The notes under the pieces are model-generated. The model saw only the letters and a program-made list of their open reading frames with translations. It was not told where the DNA came from and did no database searches. The translations under genes were made by a program, and so were the position numbers. Below, one piece after another: positions 13,605 through 24,148 of a stretch of DNA of 64,000 bases (its first letter is position 1; every line of letters starts with the position of its first letter). This DNA is from Fistulifera solaris (Eukaryota > Bacillariophyta > Bacillariophyceae > Naviculales > Stauroneidaceae): positions 1,860,001 through 1,924,000 of the forward strand of contig AP026164.1 in assembly GCA_030295235.1 (NCBI GenBank), given 5' to 3'.

Positions 13605-14923
13605 CTATCTGCTTTTCGGTATGTACATGCGGACTTTACAACTGATTGGTGAAAAGCGAGGTCTACGGAACTCGCGTATCTTTAAATAAGCTCGCTGAAC
13701 TAGCGTTGCTACCGGATTCCTGGCCCAACTTTCTCCATGTTTCTTTCTACCAATCGCTGTATCGGCTTCATCACGTCTTTTCTTCTCTCTTTGTGCCCAT
13801 AGTTGCAAATCCCTACTATACTTCATGCGACCGAGAGCTGACATCTTTTCGTACATTTGCAAGCGACCCGGATCTATTCGTTTCCAACGTGCCGCTATAA
13901 TGCGTGCTAGTTCTTGAAATCCGGCCTTTCGGTGGGGTTGCTTACGACGCGACTCTTTGATTCCAGAGGATGTGTGTTGATCCACTAAAAAGAACCGCTC
14001 TGTAACATTAATGTCTCTTCCTCAGAAAGCTCTCCAGCGATAATTTTGGCACGTTCGTCTCGAAAGAAGATGTTGTACGCAGAAAGAGGTCGTTTCGGTT
14101 TGGTTTTTGTGCTTTCGCACTCTTGATACGAATCTGATACGGGAAACGGCACAATAGATGGGATGTATGCTTGCGTGATGCCATGTCCAGTATTAAGTGG
14201 ATTTGTGTGATTTGAATTCGGGATTGACGACGCCGCAGCTAGCAATTCAAGAGGATTCTGCTTTTTCGTTTCAAGCAATGAAAGTGACCCATTATCTTGC
14301 CGCCCCACTACTGGACGAGCAGATTTCGTCTTCTCGGGAATAAGCCTCTCGTTACCGACCTGGTTGGCTGGACTATCTTGACTCACACCAGGCGAAAAGT
14401 TCTGCAGTCCCAAATTTGGTTGACGGAGCATGGTGTTGCACGGCATTACGAAATGCTGGGGCTGCATACCCAAAACTTGTGGAATCGCAAACGGCTGATC
14501 GTTGCCTTGTCGTTGGAGCGGTAAAGAAGGCAAAATGATAATGGGACTAGCAGTTGTTACAACCGGATATATTAGCCTTGATAAGTCCGCGGCATTAATC
14601 ACAACCAGCGGCGAAGAGCCATGACTTAAAGGAATAGTCATTCCGGATTGCATCCCGTGAATAGCCGTTGCAAGCTGACCATTTTGTATATCTTGAGACT
14701 GCTGCAAGACCGCTAGAGGGCCTGCTTGGTTAGACACCAATCCAAAGGCATTTGGTGGTAAAGCGCGGATAGCGGCAAGCCGAGATAGCTGCGTTTCAGG
14801 AACATTCTGACCGACCGACCCACCGGTTGTGTTGCCTCTTGGTTGATTAAGAATCGCGCGCATGTCGTTATCCAAATGGAGCCTCGCTTGCAACTCCATC
14901 TGCTGCCATGCTAACGGGTCCAT
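13605..14923 (-). CDS. HMG-box DNA-binding protein
   Basis: About 440 residues. The first 240 are low in hydrophobic patterning and rich in Gln, Asn, Pro and Ser (probably disordered). A C-terminal HMG box starts with KPKRPLSAYNIFFRDERAK, has a loop insertion, and continues with GFQELARIIAARWKRID and YEKMSALGRMKYSRDLQLW. HMG boxes bend DNA and occur in chromatin proteins and transcription regulators. The box is split between two frames at the A5 run 13987-13991 (plus strand); adding one base restores continuity through SGSF-LVDQHTSSG. Start is the ATG of MDPLAWQQME. The specific role cannot be told from the sequence. Confidence 0.85.
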
Positions 14924-15604
14924 CGTGTGGTGATTAGAAAGTATTGATTCAGAAAGAAAAATTTACCGAGACAAATTGTTAAAGCTGTATCGCGAAGCGG
15001 GAGTTTATGGGAAACAGGAAAACTGTTAGTTTGCTTCTCACAATCTTTCCTTTCAAAGTAAGAAGTAGGATGAACGATTGGATTAGAGGTTCTGAAATAC
15101 AAGTTACCCCGAGATATACCAGCATGCAGCACATTGCGTTTTGCGTGATATAATTATTAGTGGTGTTGCCGTGTTGCTCGGTGGTTGAATAGGGGAAAAA
15201 AGTTACGGCCACTTTCACTATACCAGTACGGAGTATTTCAGATGACACGCGTATATTCTTTGAATGGAGGTTGCCCAATCATAATCACTGATTACAATTA
15301 TGGATCAAGACTCTACATAGTTGTATGAAGTAAGTGTGCTGTTTTAGGAGAAAACCGTACTATCGAGCAAAATATGAAATCAGAAATAAAACTATCAACA
15401 TTATTGTATTATGCTTTCTACTTAGTACTATTCATTCCACAAAACACTCGACTCAAGATCTCAAGATTCAAGATTGATTGCGGTGTACTACTACCGATAC
15501 AATGATGCAATAATGCGATTACATGATGTAAATAAGAATGTCCGTGATGGGTAGCTGCATTGGCCTACGGCTCCTCCCTAACCTTTTCTGTCTCCATGAG
15601 TTGT

Positions 15605-15612
15605 TGACGTCA
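15605..15612. promoter_or_regulatory. Palindromic CRE-like box TGACGTCA
   Basis: Perfect 8-bp CRE/ATF palindrome, a high-affinity bZIP site that contains the TGACGT core described for aureochromes and for diatom CO2/cAMP-responsive elements. It lies about 700 bp from each flanking start codon, so the target is unclear. Confidence 0.35.
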
Positions 15613-15920
15613 CCTCCACGTTATTAGTCCTGGAAGCACGGGAATAAGCGAAGGTTTCAGACTTGCAGGAATCTTCGTTGTTCCTAGCGAATCCTTTCGG
15701 ATCCACTTGTCAAATAGAATAACTCACCTTTACCTCATAATTTTCATTTCGCAATTGTCCTTATCGTAGTAGCGCACGGCAGTAACCACCAGGTACGTCA
15801 GCACTCTCGGGACTCCTCTCACGAATGGACCTGGCCACTCTCGACGACTCCTCTCGACTCTCTCACATCTCGGACCTGCCCGAGATGGAACACCAGTATA
15901 GATTATAGAATAGTAAAGTT

Positions 15921-15981
15921 TACTCCTAATTTCCTTAAGTCAGAATGCAAATTTGACATTCGTCTGAATTTTCCATTGTTC
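15921..15981 (-). repeat. Remnant of the 3' end of the 24-26 kb retroelement family
   Basis: This stretch shares blocks gtcagaat, ttgacattcg and ctgaattttcca, in the same order and spacing, with the inverted arm at 24.15-24.25 kb. It is probably a diverged, 5'-truncated copy or a related 3' tail, lying in minus orientation. No poly(A) or flanking duplication is clear. Confidence 0.5.
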
Positions 15982-16168
15982 TTTTTTGTTTTCTTTGGCT
16001 TGGCTTGTGGTCCTTCGAAGCTCCGATTCCTGAATCACTGTACCACAGTTAGTAGTAAAGTGACAAACCTGCACCGATTCCCAGTGCGAAAAAAACGATG
16101 TTTTCTTATGATTATTTATGATTGATGATTGATGATACTGGCATCTACAAGGTAGAGATTCATGACAC

Positions 16169-16194
16169 TGGTACCGGTACCCGGTACCCGGTAC
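16169..16194. repeat. GGTACC palindromic array
   Basis: Four near-contiguous GGTAC(C) units. Similar short arrays occur in other intergenic stretches of this window, including 21696-21719, 36580-36598 and 49013-49024. Confidence 0.7.
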
Positions 16195-16317
16195 AAGCGT
16201 TTCATCATGATTGATGTTTATTGTTTATTGATAACTCGACAACTTCGTATTTCTTATTGTAAAGCAGCTCTTTCGTTTCTAAAGAAATCTCAAGACACCG
16301 GTACCAAGTAATTGATC

Positions 16318-17036
16318 ATGTTTCTCCGAGAATCCTTCTCTCTGTTGTTTTTCTTGTTGCCTACTCTCGCCCTCACGAATCATCTTCACTTTCGGGTAAA
16401 GCGTTCCAGTTCACTTGCCGCTACTCTTCTTTCGACGCGGAATGAGCTGGTTTGTGATATTGACAAAGCATTGTCTCGCAACCAGAACCCGGATTCTCTC
16501 TTGCAGCGTCTTGAAAATCTAAATAAATTGGACGCCCCGAATCGATCTCCCCAACACGCCGGGTTATGGTATGTGTGGTACACCGATTGCCCGCCACCGT
16601 CGAACGGAAAGCTCGGTCCCTTCTCCGGATCCTCCCAACAATTTATTTCCCCAGAAGGAAATGGTTACCAGAACCTATTAGATGTTAATGGCTGGTTGAC
16701 AGCCACATTAGATGGTATATGGGAAGAATGGGACGGTCGGTTACTTGAAGAAAGTTTGATGGATGAAGAAAGTGACACAAAGAACCTTTTCGTGATTGGG
16801 GTGCCAATCACTGGAAAGTGACATTTATCAGGCTGCAAATCGCTTTGTTTGGCTTGCCTATATTCACACAAACGTTTCCTGCGAAAACCTCTCGGATCTG
16901 GCGAACTACGTTTCTCGACGACGACATACGCATTGTTCGAGCCGGAAAAACAGGCCGACGGGAAGATGAATCCGTCTTTTATACCAAGCGCACACCACCA
17001 CTCGACGGAAAGGTTGCATCGCCATCGAATGAATAG
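16318..17036 (+). CDS. Plastid lipid-associated (PAP/fibrillin) protein
   Basis: Fibrillins are lipid-binding proteins of plastoglobules and thylakoids. The N-terminus is a signal peptide (FLRESFSLLFFLLPTLAL), consistent with the ER-routed import of a secondary plastid. The middle has GLWYVWYTDCPPPSNG, and the C-terminal part the typical fibrillin ending: IALFGLPIFTQTFP then TTFLDDDIRIVRAG and FYTKR. These parts are in different frames, joined at the A3 run 16815-16817 (VPITGK to VTFIRL) if one A is missing. Start is the first ATG (MFLRESF). It is convergent with a second fibrillin gene 45 bp downstream, so the two may be an inverted gene pair. Confidence 0.75.
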
Positions 17037-17081
17037 CATCCAAATGTTATGAATTATTTTTAGTTTGAAAGATACTTTCTG

Positions 17082-17864
17082 TCATGTGGTGCGAAGATCA
17101 AGAGGTCTCGAAGGATTGATCAGGTCATTTCGCACTTGCACGACTATCAGTCCTCGTCGTTCCCAATTTCCGGCCGTGCTTTCTGTATCCTGCGGACTGA
17201 CAAATATGCGTAGATCGGAATCACCATACAGTACGCGTAGCACAGATGATCCCTGAATGGGTAATCTCCAAACGAACGACCCCAGATGCAACGACACCTG
17301 CGTCACCGTTACCATGTAATCGTCAGGACACTCTTTTCTTAGTGACAATTGCTGTCCAAAACTCATCCAAGGAAAAGGTGCTCTGTTCGACTTTTGCATG
17401 GCCGTTGCCTGAAAGGTTCCTTCCGCACGTAAATGTACGCTGGGTCCAAACAGTTCACTATAATTTACAACTCGCAGTGCTTCTCCGTCGTCAAAATACT
17501 GCTGACCCGCAATGGTAAGTTCCGGAACAAGCGAAAGACGTTTCCAAAGTGGTGGTGATTGATCAGGGAGTACAATGCTGCAGAAAAATGGACCCAACAA
17601 AGATTCGTTTGGGTCGTACGTGTGTCGCTTGGATGACAACAAGTCTTGCACTAAAAAACTCAATGCATCCTTCCGATTCTCCAATATTGCATCCAGTAGG
17701 CTGTCACGACTAGACAGTGCGACCGAGGATGAGGTGGCTAGGTCTAGAGTCGTTTGAGAGAGTTTTGATTGTTGCTTGAGTTGGAAAGCAAAGCTCATTG
17801 CAACACACAATGAGCTGAAAAGGACGGTGCTAGATAATCTCACAGGTCTCATTTTTTCAATCAT
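17082..17864 (-). CDS. Plastid lipid-associated (PAP/fibrillin)-like protein
   Basis: 260 residues in one intact exon. A hydrophobic N-terminal signal (VLFSSLCVAMSFAFQ) has a Phe after the probable cleavage site, like diatom plastid presequences. The body shows a weak fibrillin pattern: GPFFCSIVLPDQSPP, long beta-rich stretches, FVWRLPIQGSSVLRVLYGDSDLRIFVS near the end, resembling the conserved LDDDLRI strand. Tail-to-tail with the clearer fibrillin gene upstream. Assignment rests on the overall pattern and neighbour, so it is less certain than the first. Confidence 0.6.
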   Translation of the reverse strand: MIEKMRPVRLSSTVLFSSLCVAMSFAFQLKQQSKLSQTTLDLATSSSVALSSRDSLLDAILENRKDALSFLVQDLLSSKRHTYDPNESLLGPFFCSIVLPDQSPPLWKRLSLVPELTIAGQQYFDDGEALRVVNYSELFGPSVHLRAEGTFQATAMQKSNRAPFPWMSFGQQLSLRKECPDDYMVTVTQVSLHLGSFVWRLPIQGSSVLRVLYGDSDLRIFVSPQDTESTAGNWERRGLIVVQVRNDLINPSRPLDLRTT

Positions 17865-18286
17865 TGAAAGAACCCTGATTTGGTCTTGTCAACAAGTGCG
17901 TAGTCAAATTGTGATAAAGGTACTCTGTGATTTCCGTGAATGCAAGGGATGTTAATGAATTTTAAATGAAGTAGCGACGATAGAGTTGTTTGAGATTCCT
18001 TCATTCGATTTTCATTATTGCCCGTTTTTGATTGCGTCGAAAGTCGTACCTGCCAGGTACTGTACCACGGTTAATTAAAAGGTCGGAAAAAAAATGAAGG
18101 TTCAAAAGCGGATGTTATCGCACCGGTTAAGATTTACTGGATCCGGGACCCATTCACGTTTTGCAAGCAACGATTGTTCATGCGACAATCGACGTCGAGG
18201 TCGTTGCCATTTCACTGTGAGGATGCAACAAATCAGTCCGAATTAGCTACTACCTAACTACCTCTACAACACAAACTAGCCGTATC
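17865..18286. other. Divergent promoter region, fibrillin and glucokinase
   Basis: No gene seen. Start codons diverge on both sides, so this carries both promoters. It contains an imperfect GGTAC palindrome near 18050. Confidence 0.55.
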
Positions 18287-19516
18287 ATGACTAAATTCTT
18301 CTTACTAACCGGAGATATCGGGGGAACTAATTCCCGAATTTCCTTGTACGATCCGGCGATCAAAGAGCCGCTCTTCGTCCATTTCTTCCGGAATGCGGAA
18401 CACTTGCCAGAAAAAAGTCTCAGCGATCCAAATGCATTCGCTCAGAACATTCTAACGCCCTTTCTAAGAGATCATTGCGGATCGATCTTCGAGACGGGTG
18501 AATCTATTGCCATCATCGCCTGCTTGGCATCCGCTGGTCTGGTTCAAGGCAATGCCGTCCGACTCACCAATTTGGGCAATTTACTCATTGATGGCAACGC
18601 CATAGCATCATCGACGACGAACCGTTACCTCAAAAGTATTGTATCGTGCCGAATCGTGAATGACTTTGTGGCACAAGGATATGGCTGCTTGACGCTCACG
18701 CAGGATGAAGTCGTTTACCTTTCGGGGCCCTTTGATAATCTTCAAGATTTGCCCGAAGGTCCCAAAGTTTGCGTCGGAGCAGGTACCGGCCTAGGAGAGT
18801 GCTACTTGACACCCTCTTCGGCTGGTTATGTATGTTACCCTAGTGAGGGAGGGCACGTCGAATACGCTCCTCGATCGGAATTACAGCAGAAGCTATGGTC
18901 CTTCTTGTGCAAGAAATTCCAGATCTCGCGTGTGTCCGTGGAGAGAGTTGTCAGTGGCACAGGACTCGTCAATGTATACGAATTTCTCACCAGCACGTTT
19001 TACGATAAAATCGATATGACGCTTCACAAGGAGTTTGAAAAGACCGACCCCGACCAACGCGCCCGTGTGGTGGCCACGGGTGCTCACAACGATTCCCTAC
19101 TCGCCAAACAGGCCATGCAAATTCTCATGCAAGCGTACGGTGCCGAAGTCGGTTCCTCGGCAATCAAGTGGATACCACATGGCGGATTGTTTGTGACCGG
19201 AGGTTTGACGCCGAAGAATCTTTCGTTTGTGAAAGGACCCGATTTTATGGAAGCTTTTCGTGACAAAGGCCGAGTATCACCTTTATTGGAGAAAGTTCCA
19301 TTATTTGCTGTGTTAGGAGAGGATCTGGGTATTCGTGGGGTCCACAAGGTCGCTTTGCAAGAGTATGAGCAGAGCCAAGGAAGAATGCCTGCAAAAACTG
19401 ATGCTGCGTCTCGTGTTCCTTGGATGTCCTATGCCTTGGTTGGGTTACTGGGTGCTGCCTCAGGGATTCTCCTCTCAAGAACCCATTTTTCAAAGAAAAT
19501 CTTATCCTTCAAATAA
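18287..19516 (+). CDS. Glucokinase (Glk family) with C-terminal membrane segment
   Basis: ATP-dependent phosphorylation of glucose to glucose 6-phosphate; Glk-type (bacterial-like) rather than hexokinase-type. Visible motifs: phosphate-binding LTGDIGGTNSRISLYD at the N-terminus, FVAQGYG, KVCVGAGTGLGECYL, EGGHVEYAPRSE, and VFVTGGL/FVTGGLTPKN. One intact exon of 409 residues, longer than typical bacterial Glk (about 320). The extra C-terminus has a hydrophobic segment at about residues 375-395 (YALVGLLGAASGILL) followed by a short basic tail (RTHFSKKILSFK), which looks like a tail anchor. There is no N-terminal targeting signal, since the catalytic domain starts within five residues. Membrane location is inference. 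Confidence 0.9.
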   Translation: MTKFFLLTGDIGGTNSRISLYDPAIKEPLFVHFFRNAEHLPEKSLSDPNAFAQNILTPFLRDHCGSIFETGESIAIIACLASAGLVQGNAVRLTNLGNLLIDGNAIASSTTNRYLKSIVSCRIVNDFVAQGYGCLTLTQDEVVYLSGPFDNLQDLPEGPKVCVGAGTGLGECYLTPSSAGYVCYPSEGGHVEYAPRSELQQKLWSFLCKKFQISRVSVERVVSGTGLVNVYEFLTSTFYDKIDMTLHKEFEKTDPDQRARVVATGAHNDSLLAKQAMQILMQAYGAEVGSSAIKWIPHGGLFVTGGLTPKNLSFVKGPDFMEAFRDKGRVSPLLEKVPLFAVLGEDLGIRGVHKVALQEYEQSQGRMPAKTDAASRVPWMSYALVGLLGAASGILLSRTHFSKKILSFK

Positions 19517-19572
19517 AAAATTATTCGTTATCTAATTTTTCAATTCATTCTTAATCGTCACCATCAAAATCA

Positions 19573-20025
19573 CTACCACTCTAGGGTTTGCGGGCCGCTC
19601 TTCTGATCGCGAGCGATAGTTGCCTCTTTCATAACTTTTTCCAAGGACAACATAGGCAAGCCAAATTGAGTCGCAACTACTTTGAACCGTGCCCGCACAC
19701 GCTGCATTTGTTCTTGCACCGTTTTCGTTTCTTCTGAATAGCTTTTTTGCAACACTTTGTCAGGGTCAGGAAAGTCTGCCAGAGCCTGATGTAACGAATC
19801 CAGGTTCTTCTTTTCATTTTCGCTGCAGCTATTTTCACTTAAAATCTGTGCGCATCCCTGAATGAACCCCAGTTCCATACTATAATCAATAGCGGTAGTT
19901 CGTCCCAGTTGGTAGCCTTCCTGGAAACCATGCAAGAGGCCATCCTTTGTGCCTTCGTCTCGTCCTTCTTGCTGATAAGCCGTTACGAAACGATCCGTAT
20001 CCAACCAGTCGTCATTATCCGTCAT
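19573..20025 (-). CDS. Yae1/LTO1-family protein
   Basis: 150 residues, intact. The N-terminal half carries the Yae1/LTO1 signature of regularly spaced glycines: EGRDEGTKDGLLHGFQEGYQLGR, followed by ELGFIQG. In yeast and human, Yae1-Lto1 acts as an adaptor delivering Fe-S clusters to the ABC protein Rli1/ABCE1 in the cytosol. The C-terminal half is helical and charged. LTO1 rather than Yae1 is favoured by the small size and the position of the motif, but the two families share the domain. Convergent with the glucokinase gene. Confidence 0.75.
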   Translation of the reverse strand: MTDNDDWLDTDRFVTAYQQEGRDEGTKDGLLHGFQEGYQLGRTTAIDYSMELGFIQGCAQILSENSCSENEKKNLDSLHQALADFPDPDKVLQKSYSEETKTVQEQMQRVRARFKVVATQFGLPMLSLEKVMKEATIARDQKSGPQTLEW

Positions 20026-20697
20026 CGAATGCGGCTTGGTAACGTGTCAAATTCTCTATGCGATGATGTACCAGTATTTGGCAAAGTGTTGCCTATGGTA
20101 TTGCTTTTGTTGTTGCTAAGGTTGTAGAGTTGTGAAGGATAACAAACGAATGAATTATTGGGAGCATGATAGCAAACTTTTCTTCATTTTACGTGATACA
20201 CAATAGGGGTGTGTCCGAGCGGTGAGAATAGCCGTAATATCGACCATTGAATCCCGATCCGTATCTCTCGTCTGGATCTAAAGCTAGAATATCGTGTTGG
20301 CACTTGGCACTCGAATGTGTCCAGTGTCTAAACGAGCGGACTTTCCCTTGGATTAACTTGTCGTTGTCTTAAGCATTTCTTTTAGCTATTCCTATGCATG
20401 TGACATGCGACCCATCGAGCGGGAGTCAACGGACATTTTCACTTCATTTAGTATAAATATCAATAAGTTACGTAGATGAAGCTTGAACCATGGCGAGTTT
20501 GTAATTCCAACAGCTCATCGAGTCCAAAAATGCTGTAAACTTTAGTAAATGACAAGGGCAAGGCTTCGATCACAGGTATCACTACTTATGAACAAGTTCC
20601 TCAGCATATTATGATATGACCCCATACAAGAAAGCGATTTATAGATCATCCAATGATCATGGATACTCGCAAAGCGAGGTCTCACATAATGATTTGA
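20026..20697. other. Intergenic between LTO1-like and VPS2 genes
   Basis: No gene supported. It contains the LTO1-like promoter and the VPS2 3' flank. A tRNA-like fragment near 20210 was examined and rejected. Confidence 0.55.
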
Positions 20698-21363
20698 TCA
20701 CCGTTTTAAATTGTTTAGTCGAGCTTCCAAATCGGAAAGTGCTGGATCGTCCGACGCACCAGCAGCAACTGCTACTTTACCAGATTCACTCTCTGCGTGA
20801 CTTATCGTACCCGCAGCTGCCTCCGGTAATTCTTCTCCAAATGATATTCCTATTTCATCCAGAACTTGATTCACGACACGATCTTCTTCCTCTTCAGCTG
20901 TTTCGTCTGCCATTGCATCATCGATAGCATCTCCCATGGCTTCCTGCATCATTTCAGTTCGGGCGTTCTCTCGTTCGAAGTCAGCTAACATTTTTGTTAT
21001 AGTCTGCACATTGACGGCTTTATTCATTTTTGCCATGGCTTTTGCTGTACTTTGCATTGCTGACGCCATGGCTTCATGCGATTTGAGTGTTTGCAGCTTG
21101 AGAGCGACTCCCTGCAAATGACTCCGCATTTCAACGAACTTTGCTACATGCTGACGTGTCCGGACTAAGTCTTTGGCTAAAATCTTCACAGTTGTCATCT
21201 GGTTCTCCCGAGCAGCTTTCTTAATTTCCATCGTTAAACGTTTCTCTTCCTTTTCCAATTGGGCTTTCTCGCGGTCAAGCTCACGGACGGCACGAGTGAT
21301 CATACGCTTGTTCTCGCGCAGTACCTCTTTGAGCGGTTTATCCCTACCCAATAAATTTCCCAT
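20698..21363 (-). CDS. VPS2: ESCRT-III subunit VPS2/CHMP2
   Basis: 221 residues, intact. SNF7-family coiled-coil protein of the endosomal sorting complex ESCRT-III, which remodels membranes in multivesicular body formation and cytokinesis. The N-terminus (MGNLLGRDKPLKEVLRENKR), the basic helix RAVRELDREKAQLEKEEKRL, and AKDLVRTRQHVAKFVEMRS match CHMP2A/VPS2. The acidic EAMGDAIDDAMADE is also typical of this subfamily. The C-terminus ends with a MIT-interacting motif type 1 (DLEARLNNLKR), the docking site for the AAA ATPase VPS4. Confidence 0.95.
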   Translation of the reverse strand: MGNLLGRDKPLKEVLRENKRMITRAVRELDREKAQLEKEEKRLTMEIKKAARENQMTTVKILAKDLVRTRQHVAKFVEMRSHLQGVALKLQTLKSHEAMASAMQSTAKAMAKMNKAVNVQTITKMLADFERENARTEMMQEAMGDAIDDAMADETAEEEEDRVVNQVLDEIGISFGEELPEAAAGTISHAESESGKVAVAAGASDDPALSDLEARLNNLKR

Positions 21364-21980
21364 ATTTTTGACAGGGTGGAGAAAACTTGTTTATTGCAGT
21401 TTATTGGAAGATAGTCGACTTGCCTAATTCGAATCGATTATCATTTTTTTGGGCCGTTTTTTACAGCGGCATCGCGAAACCCAACGGAACGTTTTGGCTT
21501 TCGAAAACAAGCACGATAGACACCGTCTGCTTTCTAGGTCGTGCAGCAGTTACACTACGGTTAAGCGTTAAGCAGTGGTAATCGCGCATCGCGCGGCAGG
21601 CGGCAGGCGCCTGATGAGTGGCGCAGTTGATATAGCCTCAACCTTAACTGTCGCACATTAAAACCAAAACACGAAGAAAGCTACCGTACCTTCAAGGTAC
21701 CGGTACCGGTACCAGGTACGGTAGAATAGACAACGAACCCCCCCCCCTTCTTGTTCGCAGCATTCAACATGTCAGAATTTCAATAGCCCCTTGCCAAGTC
21801 TCGTCTGGCATTCTACCGTCACTTTCGCCTTCACCCCATTCGATCTCCGTTCTTTGTCGGAAAGAAACTGGAGAAGGACACGAAGAACACAACGGCGTTG
21901 ATCGTCGAATTCGTTGCAACTTGCAATCCATTCTTTTCCACCTTTCTTGTAAATACAAACTTGTCGACAGCTTTGACATC
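21364..21980. other. Divergent promoter region, VPS2 and aureochrome
   Basis: No gene seen. It contains a GGTACC array (21696-21719) and a C10 run (21738-21747), and should hold both promoters. Confidence 0.55.
21696..21719. repeat. GGTACC palindromic array
   Basis: Three perfect tandem GGTACC units plus a fourth after one inserted base, about 260 bp upstream of the aureochrome start. Confidence 0.7.
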
Positions 21981-23567
21981 ATGGATACTTTTGATGTTGA
22001 CCTGTTTGCGAAGTACCTTCTAAATGATAATATCGGAGAAACGAACGGGGGCGCCCCGTTCGACTTCAGGTACGTTGAAGTCTTCCAGCCGAAGCCTAAA
22101 CGTGAACTCGCGATACGCATCTGCCAAGGATGTAAGCACAAAATCATGACCTGTATCCTAATTAATGCCTCACTTTCACGATAAAGCAACTACGGTGATG
22201 ACAGCGACGATCTGCTATCCGAGGATAATGCGGACGACGATTATTTAGCCCCGAATGACTCCAGAACTTCTCAGCTATCCGATGACACGTTTCCACAATC
22301 CATTGTCAGCACGTCACTAATTCAGCCAACTAACTCGATGGTAGCGTACAATCTGATCAATCCTCCAGCTGCCACAGGCGTTGCTCTCAGCAAAGCTGCC
22401 TTCCAGACGACTGCTTACAATCCTGATGGCACCACCAGCGTTCCATTGTTTCACTCATCCGTGCTCGGCGACGCTAGTCTTGGTGCGTTTAACTACTTTG
22501 TCACATTACCATCAGTTACAGCAACAACTGTAGACACAAAGGCACCAGAAACAGAGCTTTTTTCTTTGCTGTCGTCTCAGGCGCCAACTCTCGGCGTGTC
22601 AAGGATGCCAGCGCCAACCAACGTGACGACATTTCCAAAAGCTACCGAGCCGAAACCTAGCAAAAAGCGAACAGCTCCCGTCGACGCTTTTGAATTTCTG
22701 ATGCAACAGCAGGAACAAGAGGATGACGATAATGAGGAGGAGGTTTCGGAAGATGAGCCGGAAGAAAGGACACCGACGGGTCGACCTAAGAAAAAGAAAT
22801 CAATCGTGCAGAAGGAGCGTCGGCGTGAGCGAAATCGACTCCTTGCTAAGAAGACACGTGAGAAAAAGAGAGACTATTTGGAAACATTGCAGATGGAGGT
22901 CCTTGCATTACAGCGAGAGAACTACAAACTTCGAGACCTGGTCAAGTCGGAGGTCGTGAATCCGGAAGAAATATTACAGGGCTGTAACGCTTTAGAAAGT
23001 GTGCCTGAGTCTGTACTGGATGCATGTAAGGAAATGGAGCAAGCAGACCCCGAACATCTATTCGACATGGCGACTCGAATAAAGACTTCGCAGCACGCTT
23101 TCATCATTACTGATCCCAGTTTGCCGGACAACCCCATTGTTTTCGCATCAGGGGATTTCCTAAAACTTACCGGATATGATCGCTCGCAAGTTCTTGGGCG
23201 CAATTGTCGCTTTCTACAAGGCCCGCACACGAACAGCGCCAAAATTGAGGCAATAAGGACCGCGTTAGCGACCGGCGAAGACGTGAGTGTTACTTTACTC
23301 AATTACCGCGCAGACGCGACTCCCTTTTGGAACCAGCTCTTCATTGCCGCGTTGCGGAATGCTAATAGTGAAATTGTCAATTACATGGGCGTCATCGTGG
23401 AGGTGACCGGCCCAGCACCAGGCGACCCCGAGCACGGTAAAGCATTACCGAGCAGGGTAGCCGAGCTAACGCGGCACCGGACATTGACACAGCAGCCGTC
23501 GGTTAATCTGCTCCCAGTTCACATTCAGCTCGGTTCATCTTTCTATTTCGTGCAGTACAAAATCTGA
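21981..23567 (+). CDS. Aureochrome (bZIP-LOV blue-light transcription factor)
   Basis: Stramenopile-specific photoreceptor that is itself a transcription factor. Exons 21981-22069 and 22187-23567, intron phase 2. The N-terminus is acidic. A bZIP basic region (ERRRERNRLLAKKTREKKR, near 22820) is followed by a leucine zipper. The LOV domain in the C-terminal third has GRNCRFLQG, which contains the flavin-adduct cysteine, then the Asn/Gln strands FWNQLFIAALRN and NYMGVIVEV. The photoactive Cys is present, so it should form the FMN adduct. A short tail (FYFVQYKI) ends the protein. Diatoms carry several aureochromes; which one this is cannot be decided safely here, though canonical features favour the AUREO1 type. 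A LOV-less bZIP gene lies 3.4 kb downstream. Confidence 0.95.
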
Positions 23568-24120
23568 ATGAGTCGGAGCCTCGTAATGCATTTAACCAAA
23601 TGTGTTAATAATAAATAGAAACAGAAAATTGTTCTAAGGGCGTTTTGTTGGACTCTATCAACCTTTAGCAACTAATCGAATTTGATGACGGCTGTCAACA
23701 CATCGACTTACCAACCCAGAATCTCGCTACTAGACCTAGTTAGCTGAGATGCTTGCGGCCTCTCCCAATACACTGAATTCGACGAGCAACTCCGCGAGGC
23801 GCCTACTTTAAGAGGAACGAAAAATTTCTATTTCTCTGGTTCCAGTTTCAGATTCCTCCTTTTAGATCATCGGGTACGGCAAAATTATGGTGAACTAAGT
23901 GTTTGGCGCGTGGTGCGTGGTGTTGTTGGCTTCATACAAAGTAGGCAAGCAGGGAACGGCGTTAAGATTCTACCTCTTCGTAGACGCTACGTAGAACCTT
24001 GTACTGGGAGGCAGAATTTTAACGTTTTTCCCAGGGGCAAGGCAGATTCGATGTGGTGATGAGCTAATTAAGAGTTAATTACTTCGGGTGTTTTGTGTTT
24101 AGTGAGAGAAAAGGGCTGTA
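23568..24120. other. Intergenic between aureochrome and retroelement
   Basis: No gene seen; aureochrome 3' flank and the pre-insertion sequence of the element. Confidence 0.5.
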
Positions 24121-24148
24121 GAATTTTTTTTTTTATTTTTTATTTTTT

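Larger units (their letters stand above)
14924..16317. other. Long intergenic region with repeat debris
   Basis: No convincing gene in 1.4 kb. It holds the promoters of the HMG-box gene (leftward) and the fibrillin gene (rightward), a palindromic TGACGTCA at 15605-15612, a remnant related to the retroelement 3' end at about 15921-15981, and a GGTACC array at 16169-16194. Short minus-strand frames at 14911-15278 show no motif. Confidence 0.6.

Noticed and set aside
14911-15278. Two overlapping minus-strand frames upstream of the HMG-box gene
   Set aside because: Overlapping frames, no motif, no plausible splice connection to the HMG-box exon.
16849-17052. Alternative frame over the fibrillin 3' end
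   Set aside because: The conserved fibrillin strand (TTFLDDDIRIVRAG) lies in the neighbouring frame, so this one is a shadow.
20207-20290. tRNA-like segment (tgtccgagcggt, later ttgaatccc)
   Set aside because: It resembles pol III A and B boxes, but no acceptor stem, anticodon arm or proper T-loop pairing can be built; called at most a chance match or a decayed fragment.
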